Shown: positions 33,381-42,059, counted from the first letter of the stretch. The stretch: DNA of 64,000 nt from JAKFDI01 sp036676235 (GCA_036676235.1 JAKFDI010000042.1:1-64000); one strand, 5' to 3'. Translations and numbers: made by a program. The notes: a model not told the origin generated them from the sequence alone.

Positions 33381-34790
33381 ATGACTGACTTGCCACACAT
33401 CCTGCTGATCGACGACGAATCCGGCGCTTGCGCCGGCATGGCCGAGCTGATCGCCGGCGCGCGCTGCACCGTCTCCACCGTGCACACGCTGCGCGAGGCA
33501 CGCCGGCAGATGCAGCTGCGCCTGCCCGAGCTGGTGCTGCTGCAGCCGCGGCTGGCCGACGGCAGCGGCCTGCGGCTCTTCGACGAGCCGGGCGTCGGCG
33601 TGCGGGTGCCGGTGGCGCTGATCACCGACCACGGCGATGTCGAAAGCTGCATCCAGGCGATGCGTCTGGGCGCGAGCGACTACCTCATCAAGCCGGTGGA
33701 TGCGGCCCAGGTGCGTGCGCTGCTGGCACGCATCGCGCGGGGCCGCGCCGATGCGCAGGCGAGCACCGAGGCGAAGCCGGTGCGCATGCAGCCGGCAGCG
33801 CATGGCGTTGCCCGCCTGCTCGGCCGCTCGGCGGCGATGCGCCAGGTGCGCGAGCAGGTGCTGCGCGTGGCGCCCACCGGCGCGACGGTGCTCGTCACCG
33901 GCGAAAGCGGCAGCGGCAAGGAGCTCGTGGCGAGCGTGCTGCACGAGCACAGCCCGCGCCATGCGCGGCCCTTCCTCGCCATCAACTGCGGCGCCATCTC
34001 CGCGCACCTGATGGAAAGCGAAATCTTCGGCCACGAGAAGGGCAGCTTCACCGGTGCCGACCGGCAGCACATCGGCTTCTTCGAGCGCGCGAGCGGCGGC
34101 ACGCTGTTCCTCGACGAGGTGACCGAGATGCCGCCCGAGCTGCAGGTCAAGCTGCTGCGCGTGCTGGAGACCGGCACCTTCATGCGCGTGGGCTCCACGC
34201 AGGTGCAGCACACCGACGTGCGCCTGATCGCCGCCACCAACCGCGACCCGCTGCAGGCCGTGGCCGACGGCCGGCTGCGCGACGACCTGCACTACCGCCT
34301 CAACGTGTTTCCCATCCACCTGCCACCGCTGCGCGAGCGCGCCGAGGACGTGCCGCAGCTCGCGCGCCACTTCCTGCGCGAAATCTCGTGCCGCGAGGGC
34401 ACGCACCGGCATTTCGCCGCATCGGCGCTGAAGCAACTCGGCGCCTACGCCTGGCCGGGCAATGCGCGCGAGCTGCGCAACGTCGTGCACCGCGCCTATG
34501 TGATGGCGTTGAGCGACGAGATCACCGATCCCTGCCTGCCGCGCGATGCCGGCCCGCGCTTCGGCGCCTGCGGCGACACAGGCGAGCTGAGCCTGAACGT
34601 GAGTCTGGGCACGAGCTGGTTCGACATCCAGCGCCAGGTGACGCTTGCCACGCTCGAGCACTTCGACGGCCACCACCAGAAGACCAGCCGGGCGCTCGGT
34701 GTGAGCGTGAAGACGCTCTACAACTGGCTGCGCAACTGGCAGGCGCAGCCGCGGGCGGTGGTGGGGCAGGAGAGTCGGTTGGTGCAGTGA
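33381..34790 (+). CDS. Sigma-54-dependent activator with degenerate receiver domain
   Basis: The 469-residue protein has a receiver domain (5-120), an AAA+ domain (about 145-375) and a Fis-type helix-turn-helix (about 425-460, TLEHFDGHHQKTSRALGVSVKTLYNWLR). The AAA+ domain has Walker A GESGSGKE (174-181), GSFTGA (221-226, Ser in place of the usual Ala), Walker B GTLFLDEVTEM and an arginine-rich tail. In the receiver, acidic Asp11/Asp12, Thr82 and Lys104 remain, but the phospho-acceptor position is Gln55 (LVLLQPRLADG). Classical phosphorylation is therefore excluded. It lies 126 bases after the DUF5666 gene, with a palindromic repeat between. It may control the DUF6502-DUF5666 genes. Confidence 0.9.
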   Translation: MTDLPHILLIDDESGACAGMAELIAGARCTVSTVHTLREARRQMQLRLPELVLLQPRLADGSGLRLFDEPGVGVRVPVALITDHGDVESCIQAMRLGASDYLIKPVDAAQVRALLARIARGRADAQASTEAKPVRMQPAAHGVARLLGRSAAMRQVREQVLRVAPTGATVLVTGESGSGKELVASVLHEHSPRHARPFLAINCGAISAHLMESEIFGHEKGSFTGADRQHIGFFERASGGTLFLDEVTEMPPELQVKLLRVLETGTFMRVGSTQVQHTDVRLIAATNRDPLQAVADGRLRDDLHYRLNVFPIHLPPLRERAEDVPQLARHFLREISCREGTHRHFAASALKQLGAYAWPGNARELRNVVHRAYVMALSDEITDPCLPRDAGPRFGACGDTGELSLNVSLGTSWFDIQRQVTLATLEHFDGHHQKTSRALGVSVKTLYNWLRNWQAQPRAVVGQESRLVQ

Positions 34791-34840
34791 GGCGGCGTTC
34801 GTTCGCGCTGGGCGCATCGCAGCGCTCGACCTGCTCTCTT

Positions 34841-35093
34841 CCGTTCGCCCTGAGGTATCGAAGGGCCGAGCCTGCATCCCACCTCGTTCGCCCTGAGCCT
34901 GTCGAAGGGGCCAGCCTGCACTTCAGCCCGTTCGGACTGAGCTTGTCGAAGGCCCTGCTCGTTGGCTCTGTCGAAGCACAGTGCCTGGATGTGAGTCGCC
35001 GGGGCGAGACCCGGCTTGTCTCAACAACGCGCCGAGCCTTCGATCAAGCACACAGCGCGTACCAAGCAGCGTTTCGACAAGCTCAGCGCGAAC
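34841..35093. repeat. Cluster of family A REP-like elements
   Basis: Three direct copies of the core, near 34841-34865 (GTTCGCCCTGAGGTATCGAAGG), 34884-34910 (GTTCGCCCTGAGCCTGTCGAAGG) and 34928-34952 (GTTCGGACTGAGCTTGTCGAAGG), a partial one at about 34961-34976, and an inverted copy at 35071-35093. The spacing is about 44 bases. They fill the roughly 350-base gap between the sigma-54 activator and the DUF3606 gene; I see no gene in it. Confidence 0.88.
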
Positions 35094-35142
35094 ATGATGA
35101 GAGCAACTCGGCCCGAACAACAGTCCGGTGATCGAGCCCCTT

Positions 35143-35340
35143 TCACATGGGCATGCGTCCGCTCAGGCCCTGCAGATGCACCGCCAAGGCGCGCGTGCGC
35201 GTGCCCACGACTTGCGCCGCTTCGCGAAGGCGTTGGGGCGTCACGTCGAATCGGCGTGCCCATTCGGCCAAGTCGTCGTAGCGGTGCACATTGATTCGTT
35301 CTTGATCGTCTGCGCTTCGGCGCACGGGTTCGTCGGGCAT
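35143..35340 (-). CDS. DUF3606 domain-containing small protein
   Basis: The 65-residue protein matches DUF3606: RINVHRYDDLAEWARRFDVTPQRLREAAQVVG, followed by a short basic helix. Family members are small soluble proteins, predicted to be DNA-associated or stress-related but uncharacterised. ATG 35340 gives a product of normal family length; the longer frame from 35514 has an implausible N-terminus. It is transcribed away from the periplasmic binding-protein gene. Confidence 0.78.
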   Translation of the reverse strand: MPDEPVRRSADDQERINVHRYDDLAEWARRFDVTPQRLREAAQVVGTRTRALAVHLQGLSGRMPM

Positions 35341-35474
35341 GGGCGCGCGGTTCGTGGGAGATGCTTCGCGAACAGCAAACAACGCTCCCGCAATACGTGC
35401 CGACGCTTCCTCGAGTAACCCTTCCAACACGCCGGTACTGCGGCATTGCGAGGCGCAGTCGCCAGAATGACCGC

Positions 35475-36473
35475 ATGCACCCGCCGATACATCGTGTCGC
35501 CAGGCGCCGCGCATGGCGCGGCTGGGCGAGCGCGCTGCTGGCGCTGTGCGTCACGACACCCACGGCATGGTCGGCGCCGCTCGTCGTCGCCGTCTCGCGC
35601 ACGCCCTTGTCGCTGCCGCTGTACGTGGCCGAAGCGCAGGGCTTCTTCGCCAAGGAAGGGCTGCAGCCGCGCTTCACCGAATGTGTCGGCGGTGCGCGCT
35701 GCATGCGCCTGCTGCTGGATGCGAAGGCCGATGTGGCGACGATAAGCGACACGCCGATCATGTTCGGCGCTTTCAAGAGCCGCGACTTCGTCGTCTTCGC
35801 GACCATGGTGACCACGACCGACGACGTGAAGCTGATCGCGCGCCGAGACTCCGACATCTCGCGGGCGGCGCACCTGGCCGGCAAGACGGTGGGCGTGGTG
35901 CGCGGCTCGGCCAGCCACTATTTCCTCGATGTGTTCCTGCTGCTGCACGGGATCGATCCGAAGGCCGTGCACGTCGTGCCGCTGCCGCCGGAAGGTATGC
36001 GCGAGGCGCTGGCGGCCGGCACGGTGGATGCAGTGTCGGCGTGGGAGCCCTTCGCCCACGAGATCCTGCGCACCGCGGGCGACAGCGTGGTGGCCCTGCC
36101 CAACCCCGGCCTCTACCGCGAGACCTTCAACCTGGTGGCGCGCCGCAGCATCGCCGGTGTGCGCGATGCCGACCTTGCGGCGCTGCTGCGGGCGGTCGAA
36201 CGGGCGCAGGATTTCATTCGCAATGAGCCGCAGCAGGCGCAGGCCATCCTGCGTGCGCGGCTCGGCGTCGATGAGGATTTCGTGCGATCGGTGTGGCCGC
36301 ACCTGAACTTTCGCCTCTCGCTCGACCAGGCGCTGCTGCGCACGCTGGAGAGCGAGGCGCGCTGGGCGCTGCGCGAGGGCCACGCGAGCGGCGAGGCGCC
36401 GAACTACCTGCCGTTCTTCCACATGCAGCCACTGCTGCAGGTGAAGCCGGCTGCGGCGACGCTGCCGCGCTGA
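35475..36473 (+). CDS. Periplasmic substrate-binding protein, NMT1/THI5-SsuA type
   Basis: The 332-residue protein has a signal peptide (cleavage near TAWSA, residue 36) and the two-lobe fold of aliphatic sulfonate/nitrate/thiamine-precursor binding proteins: PLYVAEAQGFFAKEGLQPRF, ADVATISDTPIMFGAF, and the hinge AGKTVGVVRGSASHYFLD, then AAGTVDAVSAWEPF. Cysteines at the CVGGARC segment may form a disulfide. No permease or ATPase is encoded nearby, and the next gene, nine bases downstream, is a transmembrane diguanylate cyclase. That suggests a sensory rather than transport role. Confidence 0.87.
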   Translation: MHPPIHRVARRRAWRGWASALLALCVTTPTAWSAPLVVAVSRTPLSLPLYVAEAQGFFAKEGLQPRFTECVGGARCMRLLLDAKADVATISDTPIMFGAFKSRDFVVFATMVTTTDDVKLIARRDSDISRAAHLAGKTVGVVRGSASHYFLDVFLLLHGIDPKAVHVVPLPPEGMREALAAGTVDAVSAWEPFAHEILRTAGDSVVALPNPGLYRETFNLVARRSIAGVRDADLAALLRAVERAQDFIRNEPQQAQAILRARLGVDEDFVRSVWPHLNFRLSLDQALLRTLESEARWALREGHASGEAPNYLPFFHMQPLLQVKPAAATLPR

Positions 36474-36482
36474 GCCGCGCCC

Positions 36483-38099
36483 ATGACCCTGTCGATCCGC
36501 ATCCGGCTTCGCGTGTCTGCCGCCCTCGCCGTGGCGGTGGCGTGCGCGGTGGCCGCGGCGCTCACGGCGGTGGTGCATTCATCCGGCGCCGCCGAGGAAG
36601 AGCAGGAGCGCGCCCGGCAGGCGGCACGCGAGGTGTCGGTGCTGCTGGTGCTCACGCAGGAGTACCCGCGCTACTTCAGCGCGCGCGCGGCCGAGCAGTG
36701 GCAGCACGGCCACGCGCGGCTGACGACCGCGCTGGCCCAGGCCGCGCCGCGTGCGCGCGAGACCAAGGCGCTGGAGCAGTTGCGCGAGGCAGCGCGGGGC
36801 CTGCCCGCACTGTTCGCCCGCCTGCGCGAAACGCCGTCCACGCCACCGCAGCGCGTCGAACTGCTCGTCGACCAGCTCACCAACCAGACGCAGGCGCTGG
36901 TGGACGGCATCTACGAATGGTCGCGCGGCGCCGCGCAGGCGCACCGCGAAGCGCAGCAGCGCTTTCGCCGCGTGGTCATGGTCTCCGTGGGGGCGCTGGC
37001 GATCCTGTTGTTCGGCCAGGCCTTCTGGTTCGCGCGCCGGGTGCTGCGCCCGCTGCGACGCATCGAGGCGGCCACGCGAGCGGTCGAGTCGGGACGCATG
37101 GACGTGACGATCGGCATCGAGAGCGACGACGAACTCGGCCGACTGTCGCACAGCTTCGATGCCATGACCCAGTCGCTGGCCGAGCGCACGCGCGAGCTGC
37201 AGGACGAGGCGGCGCGGCGCGAGGAATCGGAGCGGCGCGTGCGCACCATCACCGACAACGTGCCGGCGCTGGTGGCCTACCTCACGCCGCAATCGACCTA
37301 TGAGTTCGTCAATGCGTACTACGGGCGCGTGCTGGGTGTCGATGCGAAGTCGCTCATCGGGCAGTCGCTGCGCGCCACCACGCTCGACGAGGCCGCGCTT
37401 GCCAGGCGCGAAGCCGAGCTGGCGCGCGCGCTCGCCGGTGAGGCGGTGTCGTTCGAGCTGGCATGGCAGGTGAACGGCGAGGAGCACTGCCTGCATACCC
37501 GCTACCTGCCCGACAAGCGGCCCGACGGCAGCGTGGCGGGCGTGTACGCGCTGTCCACCGACATCACCGCCATGAAACTGGCCGAACGCCAGTTGCACGA
37601 GCTGGCACGCGTGGACACGCTCACCGGCCTGCCCAACCGGCGCCGCTTCCTCGAGAAGCTCGACGAGGCGATGGCGCGCAGCCCGCGCGCCCAGCGGCCG
37701 ATGGCGCTGATGTACCTGGACATCGACCACTTCAAGTCCATCAACGACACGCGCGGCCACGGCGTGGGCGATGCGGTGCTGCAGGAGTTCGCGCAGCGCC
37801 TGCGCGCGGCGGTGCGCGTGACCGACACCGTGGCGCGGCTGGCCGGCGACGAGTTCGTCATCATCGTCGAGGGCCTGAACGCGCGCGAGGAAGCCAGCCT
37901 CGTGGCCGCGAAGATCGTGGCCGGCATGTCGGCGCCGATGGCGGTGGAGGGCGGCGATCTGCAGGTCACGACGAGCATCGGCGTGGCTGCCGTGGGGCCG
38001 GACATGCGCAGCGCCGACGAGCTGCTGGCGCAGGCGGATGCGGCGCTGTATGCGGCCAAGCGTGCCGGGCGCAATACCTTCAGCGTGTCGGCCTATTGA
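36483..38099 (+). CDS. Membrane diguanylate cyclase with HAMP and PAS domains
   Basis: The 538-residue protein has TM1 (about 12-31), a periplasmic helical region (32-163), TM2 (164-184), HAMP (185-237), PAS (about 251-370) and GGDEF (371-537). The active-site loop reads LAGDEF (454-458; first Gly replaced by Ala, an accepted variant) and the I-site RVTD lies at 445-448 with the normal five-residue spacing, so product inhibition is possible. The HAMP linker and periplasmic domain make it a transmembrane receptor; the binding protein encoded nine bases upstream is a likely ligand-presenting partner. It makes c-di-GMP in the cytoplasm. Confidence 0.9.
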   Translation: MTLSIRIRLRVSAALAVAVACAVAAALTAVVHSSGAAEEEQERARQAAREVSVLLVLTQEYPRYFSARAAEQWQHGHARLTTALAQAAPRARETKALEQLREAARGLPALFARLRETPSTPPQRVELLVDQLTNQTQALVDGIYEWSRGAAQAHREAQQRFRRVVMVSVGALAILLFGQAFWFARRVLRPLRRIEAATRAVESGRMDVTIGIESDDELGRLSHSFDAMTQSLAERTRELQDEAARREESERRVRTITDNVPALVAYLTPQSTYEFVNAYYGRVLGVDAKSLIGQSLRATTLDEAALARREAELARALAGEAVSFELAWQVNGEEHCLHTRYLPDKRPDGSVAGVYALSTDITAMKLAERQLHELARVDTLTGLPNRRRFLEKLDEAMARSPRAQRPMALMYLDIDHFKSINDTRGHGVGDAVLQEFAQRLRAAVRVTDTVARLAGDEFVIIVEGLNAREEASLVAAKIVAGMSAPMAVEGGDLQVTTSIGVAAVGPDMRSADELLAQADAALYAAKRAGRNTFSVSAY

Positions 38100-38123
38100 G
38101 CGGCTGTGGCTCGCGTGGCGAGA

Positions 38124-38236
38124 CCCTCACCCCAGCCCTCTCCCGCGCGCGGGAGAGGGAGCAAGCCGGACAGCACGAGGGGTCCAGCCTGAATTTCCCC
38201 CTCGCCCCCGCAGGGGGAGAGGGCAGGGGCGAGGGG
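38124..38236. repeat. Paired palindromic repeat, family B (copy 2)
   Basis: Left unit CCCTCACCCCAGCCCTCTCC with CGCGCGCGGGAGAGGG, and a right unit reading GGGGGAGAGGGCAGGGGCGAGGGG, in opposite orientation. It lies between the diguanylate cyclase and the helicase gene. The 248-base gap otherwise holds only the helicase's upstream region. Confidence 0.88.
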
Positions 38237-38347
38237 CCGCGGATCGCACCGTTCATATCGATCAAGCAGGCTGCATCACCCACTCGCCCGCTGCCTCCCA
38301 CGCCGGTTCCTTGCCGCGAGAAGTCTGTGCTTATATACAGTCCCGCC

Positions 38348-40426
38348 ATGCCTGCAGTCGCCGTCGCGCCCCTCGATCCCTTCATCACGCTCAACGAGGA
38401 CCAGCGCGCGGCTGTCGATCACGGCGCCGGCGAAGGCGCCATCGGCGGCCCGCTGCTCGTGATCGCTGGCGCCGGCTCGGGCAAGACGCTCACGCTGGCG
38501 TCCCGCGTGGCACGCCTCGTGCTCGGCGGCGCCGACCCGCAGCGCATGCTGCTGCTCACTTTTTCGCGCCGCGCGGCGCAGGAGATGGCCCAGCGCGTCG
38601 GCCGCGTGCTGCACCAGGCGCTCGGTTATGGCGCCACGCAGCGCGCGCCGCAACTGCCGTGGGCGGGCACCTTCCACGGCATCGGCGCGCGGCTGCTGCG
38701 CGAGTACGCGCCGCGCATCGGCCTGGCCGAGAACTTCAGCATCCATGACCGCAGCGACTCCGAAGACCTGATGGCGATGGTGCGCCAGTCGCTCGGTTTC
38801 GACCGCAGCAGAAACCGTTTCCCGCTCAAGGGCACGTGCCTGGGCATCTACTCGCGCGCGCTCAACAGCGCCGCGCCGCTGCACGAGGTGCTGCTGCAGC
38901 ACTACCCGTGGTGCGGCCAATGGGAAGATGAACTCAAGCAGCTCTTTCGCGCCTACGTGGCCGAGAAGCAGAAGCAGCAGGTGCTCGACTACGACGACCT
39001 GCTGGTGTACTGGGCGCAGATGCTGGGCGATGCCGAACTGGCAGCGCACGTCGGCGCGCGCTTCGACCATGTGCTGGTCGACGAATACCAGGACACCAAC
39101 CGCCTGCAGGCGAGCATCCTGCTCGGCATGAAGCCCAATGGTGCGGGGCTCACGGTGGTGGGCGACGATGCGCAGGCCATCTATTCGTTTCGCGCGGCCG
39201 AGGTGCGCAACATCCTCGACTTCCCCACACGCTTCGAGCCGCCGGCGCGCATCGTCACGCTGGCGCGCAACTACCGCTGCACGCAGCCCATCCTCGATGC
39301 CTCGAACGCGGTGATCGCGCTCGCGAGCGAACGTTTCTCGAAGACGCTGTGGACCGATCGCGCGGCGGCCGAGAAGCCCCGGCTCGTGGCCGTGGAAGAC
39401 GAAGCCGCGCAGGCGCGCTGGGTGGCCGACGAGGTGCTGCGCCAGCGCGAAGAGGGGCTGGCGCTGAGAAGCCAGGCGGTGCTGTTTCGCACCTCGCACC
39501 ACAGCGCGGCGCTGGAGCTGGAACTCACGCGCCGCAACATTCCGTTCGTGAAGTTCGGCGGGCTCAAGTTTCTCGAAGCGGCGCATGTGAAGGATGTGCT
39601 GGCCGCGCTGCGTTTTGCGCACAACCCGCGCAATCGCATGGCCGGTTTTCGCGTGACGCAACTGGTGCCCGGCGTCGGGCCGGCTTCGGCGCGCAAGCTG
39701 CTCGATGCGATGGAATCGGCTGCTGACCCGGTGGCGGTGCTGCGCGACTTCAAGCCGCCGCCGAACGCACGCGAGCACTGGCCGGCTTTTGTCGTGCTGT
39801 TCAGCGCACTCGGCGCGAACGATGCGAAATGGCCGGCCGACATCGACCACGTGCTGCGTTGGCTGTCGCCGCTGCTGCCGCTGCGCTACGAAGACGCCGT
39901 GGTGCGTTCGGGCGACCTCGCGCAACTGGCGCAGATCGCCGGCGGCTATGCCTCGCGCGAACGCTTCCTCACCGAACTCACGCTCGATCCGCCCGATGCC
40001 ACGAGCGATGAATCCGGCCCGCCGCTGAAGGAGGAGGATTACCTGATCCTGTCGACCATCCATTCCGCCAAGGGGCAGGAATGGCGCAGCGTGTTCCTGC
40101 TCAATGCGGTGGACGGCTGCATGCCTTCCGACCTGGCCACGGGCAGCGCCATCGAGATCGAGGAAGAGCGTCGGCTGCTCTATGTCGCGATGACACGAGC
40201 GAAGCAGCACCTGCAGATCATGGTGCCGCAGCGCTTTTACGTGACGCAGCAGGGCGGCTTCGGCGACCGGCATCTGTACGGTCAGCGCACCCGATTCATT
40301 CCGCCGGAGGTGGCGGCGCTGTTCGAGGTGGTGGGGCCGGCGGCGGCGCCCGGCGCCGCGATGGCGAACGGTTTGCCGGCGGCGAGTGTTGATCTGCAGG
40401 CTGCCGTGCGCGCGCTGTGGGCTTAG
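38348..40426 (+). CDS. ATP-dependent DNA helicase, UvrD/Rep (SF1A) type
   Basis: The 692-residue protein has the SF1 motifs in order: Q-motif LNEDQRAAV, Walker A AGAGSGKT (40-47), motif Ia LTFSRRAAQEM, Ib GTFHGIGARLL, Walker B VLVDEYQDTN, motif III VVGDDAQAIYSFR, motif IV (LARNYRCTQPIL), V (ILSTIHSAKGQEW) and VI (RRLLYVAMTRAKQHLQ). It should translocate 3'-5' on single-stranded DNA in repair or replication restart. The length is close to UvrD/Rep, but family members with this insertion pattern are usually annotated simply as UvrD-helicase domain proteins. ATG 38348 is the first plausible start; upstream is a repeat. Confidence 0.93.
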   Translation: MPAVAVAPLDPFITLNEDQRAAVDHGAGEGAIGGPLLVIAGAGSGKTLTLASRVARLVLGGADPQRMLLLTFSRRAAQEMAQRVGRVLHQALGYGATQRAPQLPWAGTFHGIGARLLREYAPRIGLAENFSIHDRSDSEDLMAMVRQSLGFDRSRNRFPLKGTCLGIYSRALNSAAPLHEVLLQHYPWCGQWEDELKQLFRAYVAEKQKQQVLDYDDLLVYWAQMLGDAELAAHVGARFDHVLVDEYQDTNRLQASILLGMKPNGAGLTVVGDDAQAIYSFRAAEVRNILDFPTRFEPPARIVTLARNYRCTQPILDASNAVIALASERFSKTLWTDRAAAEKPRLVAVEDEAAQARWVADEVLRQREEGLALRSQAVLFRTSHHSAALELELTRRNIPFVKFGGLKFLEAAHVKDVLAALRFAHNPRNRMAGFRVTQLVPGVGPASARKLLDAMESAADPVAVLRDFKPPPNAREHWPAFVVLFSALGANDAKWPADIDHVLRWLSPLLPLRYEDAVVRSGDLAQLAQIAGGYASRERFLTELTLDPPDATSDESGPPLKEEDYLILSTIHSAKGQEWRSVFLLNAVDGCMPSDLATGSAIEIEEERRLLYVAMTRAKQHLQIMVPQRFYVTQQGGFGDRHLYGQRTRFIPPEVAALFEVVGPAAAPGAAMANGLPAASVDLQAAVRALWA

Positions 40427-40468
40427 GGCGAATGTGCGCGACGTTGAACGGTGGGCTCGTCGCAAGCA

Positions 40469-40581
40469 CCCCCTCACCCCAGCCCTCTCCCCCTTTGGTG
40501 GAGAGGGAGCAACGCCTCTCACCCGCCGACGCGGGCGAATTACTCCCTCTCCCGCTGGGCGGGAGAGGGTTGGGGTGAGGG
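40469..40581. repeat. Paired palindromic repeat, family B (copy 3), forming a gene's 3' end
   Basis: Left unit CCCTCACCCCAGCCCTCTCC (plus strand, 40471-40490) and right unit CTCCCGCTGGGCGGGAGAGGGTTGGGGTGAGGG (about 40549-40581). The right unit lies inside the minus-strand MFS gene: it encodes the gene's last 13-14 residues and brings its TAA stop at 40540-40542. Confidence 0.88.
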
Positions 40582-42012
40582 CTCTCGGCCAAGAAGCTCG
40601 GCCCCGAGCGGCGGCGCGATGTCCTCCAGCGACCGCCGCTCCGCATTCACCCCCCAGCGCAAGGCGATCAATCCGGCGGCGATCACCAGCACCGCACCGA
40701 TCGCATAACCCACGGCCACCGCACCGCGGCTGCCGGTCTCGATCAATGCACCGAAGAGCGCCGGCGCGATGAACCCGCCCGCCCCGGTGCCCACCGCATA
40801 GAAGATCGAGATCGCCAGCGCCCGCATCTCCAGCGGAAACACCTCGCTCACGGTCAGATAGGCCGAACTCGCCGCCGCCGAGGCGAGAAAGAACACCGCC
40901 GACCAGCACAGCGCCTGGCTGCGCGCATCGAGCCAGCCCTGCATGAACGCATAGCCCGTGATCGCGAGACCCACGCCTGACAGCGTGTAGGTGGCGCCGA
41001 TCATCACGCGCCGCCCGATGCGGTCGAACAGCGGGCCGAGCAGCAGCGGCCCCAGCACGTTGCCGAGCGCGAACGGAAAGATGTACAGCGCCACCTTGGC
41101 ATCGGCCACGCCATGAAAGCGCGTGAGCACCAGCGCATAGGTGAAGAAGATGGCGTTGTAGAAGAAGGCCTGCGACAGCATCAGCGCCAGCGCCACGGCG
41201 CTGCGCTGGCGGTAGCGCCGCAGCAGCACGTGCACCACCTCGCGCAGCGACGGTGCGGCGCGCGCCTGCAGCGCGAGCGTCGGGCCGGCGGCGGGAAGCG
41301 TGCCGTGCTGCGCGCGCACCGAGGCTTCGATGTCCTCGATGATCTTGCGTGCTTCGTCGACCCGCCCGCGTGAGAGCAGCCAGCGCGGGCTCTCCGGCAC
41401 ATGCCGGCGCACCAGCAGCATCGCGACCGCCAGCACCGCGCCCATCAGGAAGCCGATGCGCCAGCCGATTACCGGGCCGATCACCCGCGGGTCGAGCAGC
41501 ACCAGGCTCATGCCCGCGCCCAGCGCCGCGCCGACCCAGAAGCTGCCGTTGATCGCGAGGTTGACGCGCCCGCGCACGCGCGCCGGGATCAGCTCGTCGA
41601 TGGCCGAATTGATGGCCGCGTATTCGCCGCCGATGCCAAGGCCCGTGAGAAATCGGCACAGCGCGAAGGTCGTGAAATCGAAGGAGAAACCGGTGGCAAG
41701 CGTCGCCGTCATGTAGACCGCGAGCGTGATGAGAAAGAGCCGCTTGCGCCCGAGGTGGTCCGCCATGCGCCCGAAGACGAGGGCGCCGATCACCGCGCCG
41801 GCCACGTACAGCGAGCCCGTCCAGCCGATCTGCGTGGCGGTGAGCGCCAGCGTGTCGTCGCGCTCCAGCACGGCGCCGATGGAGCCGACCAGCGTGACTT
41901 CCAGCCCATCGAGGATCCAGGCGACGCCGAGCGCCATGACCACCCGCCAGTGCCAGCGGGACCACGGCAGCCGGTCGAGGCGGTTGTGAATGTCGCTGTG
42001 GATGACCGTCAT
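40540..42012 (-). CDS. MFS transporter (metabolite:H+ symporter-like)
   Basis: The 490-residue protein has twelve helices and the sugar/metabolite-carrier MFS marks: MADHLGRKRLFLITL after helix two, RFLTGLGIGGEYAAINSAIDELIPARVRG around helix four and PESPRWLLSRGRVDEA after helix six. This is typical of SP-like carriers for organic acids or aromatic compounds; substrate unknown. The C-terminus is odd: the last residues REPSPQPSPAQRERE come from the family B palindromic repeat, which also supplies the stop. ATG 42012 was chosen as the start of the conserved MTVIHSDIHNRLDRLP segment. Confidence 0.87.
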   Translation of the reverse strand: MTVIHSDIHNRLDRLPWSRWHWRVVMALGVAWILDGLEVTLVGSIGAVLERDDTLALTATQIGWTGSLYVAGAVIGALVFGRMADHLGRKRLFLITLAVYMTATLATGFSFDFTTFALCRFLTGLGIGGEYAAINSAIDELIPARVRGRVNLAINGSFWVGAALGAGMSLVLLDPRVIGPVIGWRIGFLMGAVLAVAMLLVRRHVPESPRWLLSRGRVDEARKIIEDIEASVRAQHGTLPAAGPTLALQARAAPSLREVVHVLLRRYRQRSAVALALMLSQAFFYNAIFFTYALVLTRFHGVADAKVALYIFPFALGNVLGPLLLGPLFDRIGRRVMIGATYTLSGVGLAITGYAFMQGWLDARSQALCWSAVFFLASAAASSAYLTVSEVFPLEMRALAISIFYAVGTGAGGFIAPALFGALIETGSRGAVAVGYAIGAVLVIAAGLIALRWGVNAERRSLEDIAPPLGAELLGREPSPQPSPAQRERE

Positions 42013-42059
42013 GCGCGGCAAGTGTGCCGCACGCGCCTCTCGGGCCGCACGCCGCCATG

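Noticed and set aside
34791..35142. Spaced direct repeats at about 44-base intervals resembling a CRISPR array.
   Set aside because: Only three or four degenerate units, one inverted, with no cas genes; they fit REP elements.
38276..42058. A 1260-residue open frame on the minus strand, and other long frames such as 4903-7035 (+) and 28425-31022 (-).
   Set aside because: They run antisense to, or past the ends of, clearly recognisable genes, have Arg/His/Ala-rich compositions and no domains; they are products of high GC content.
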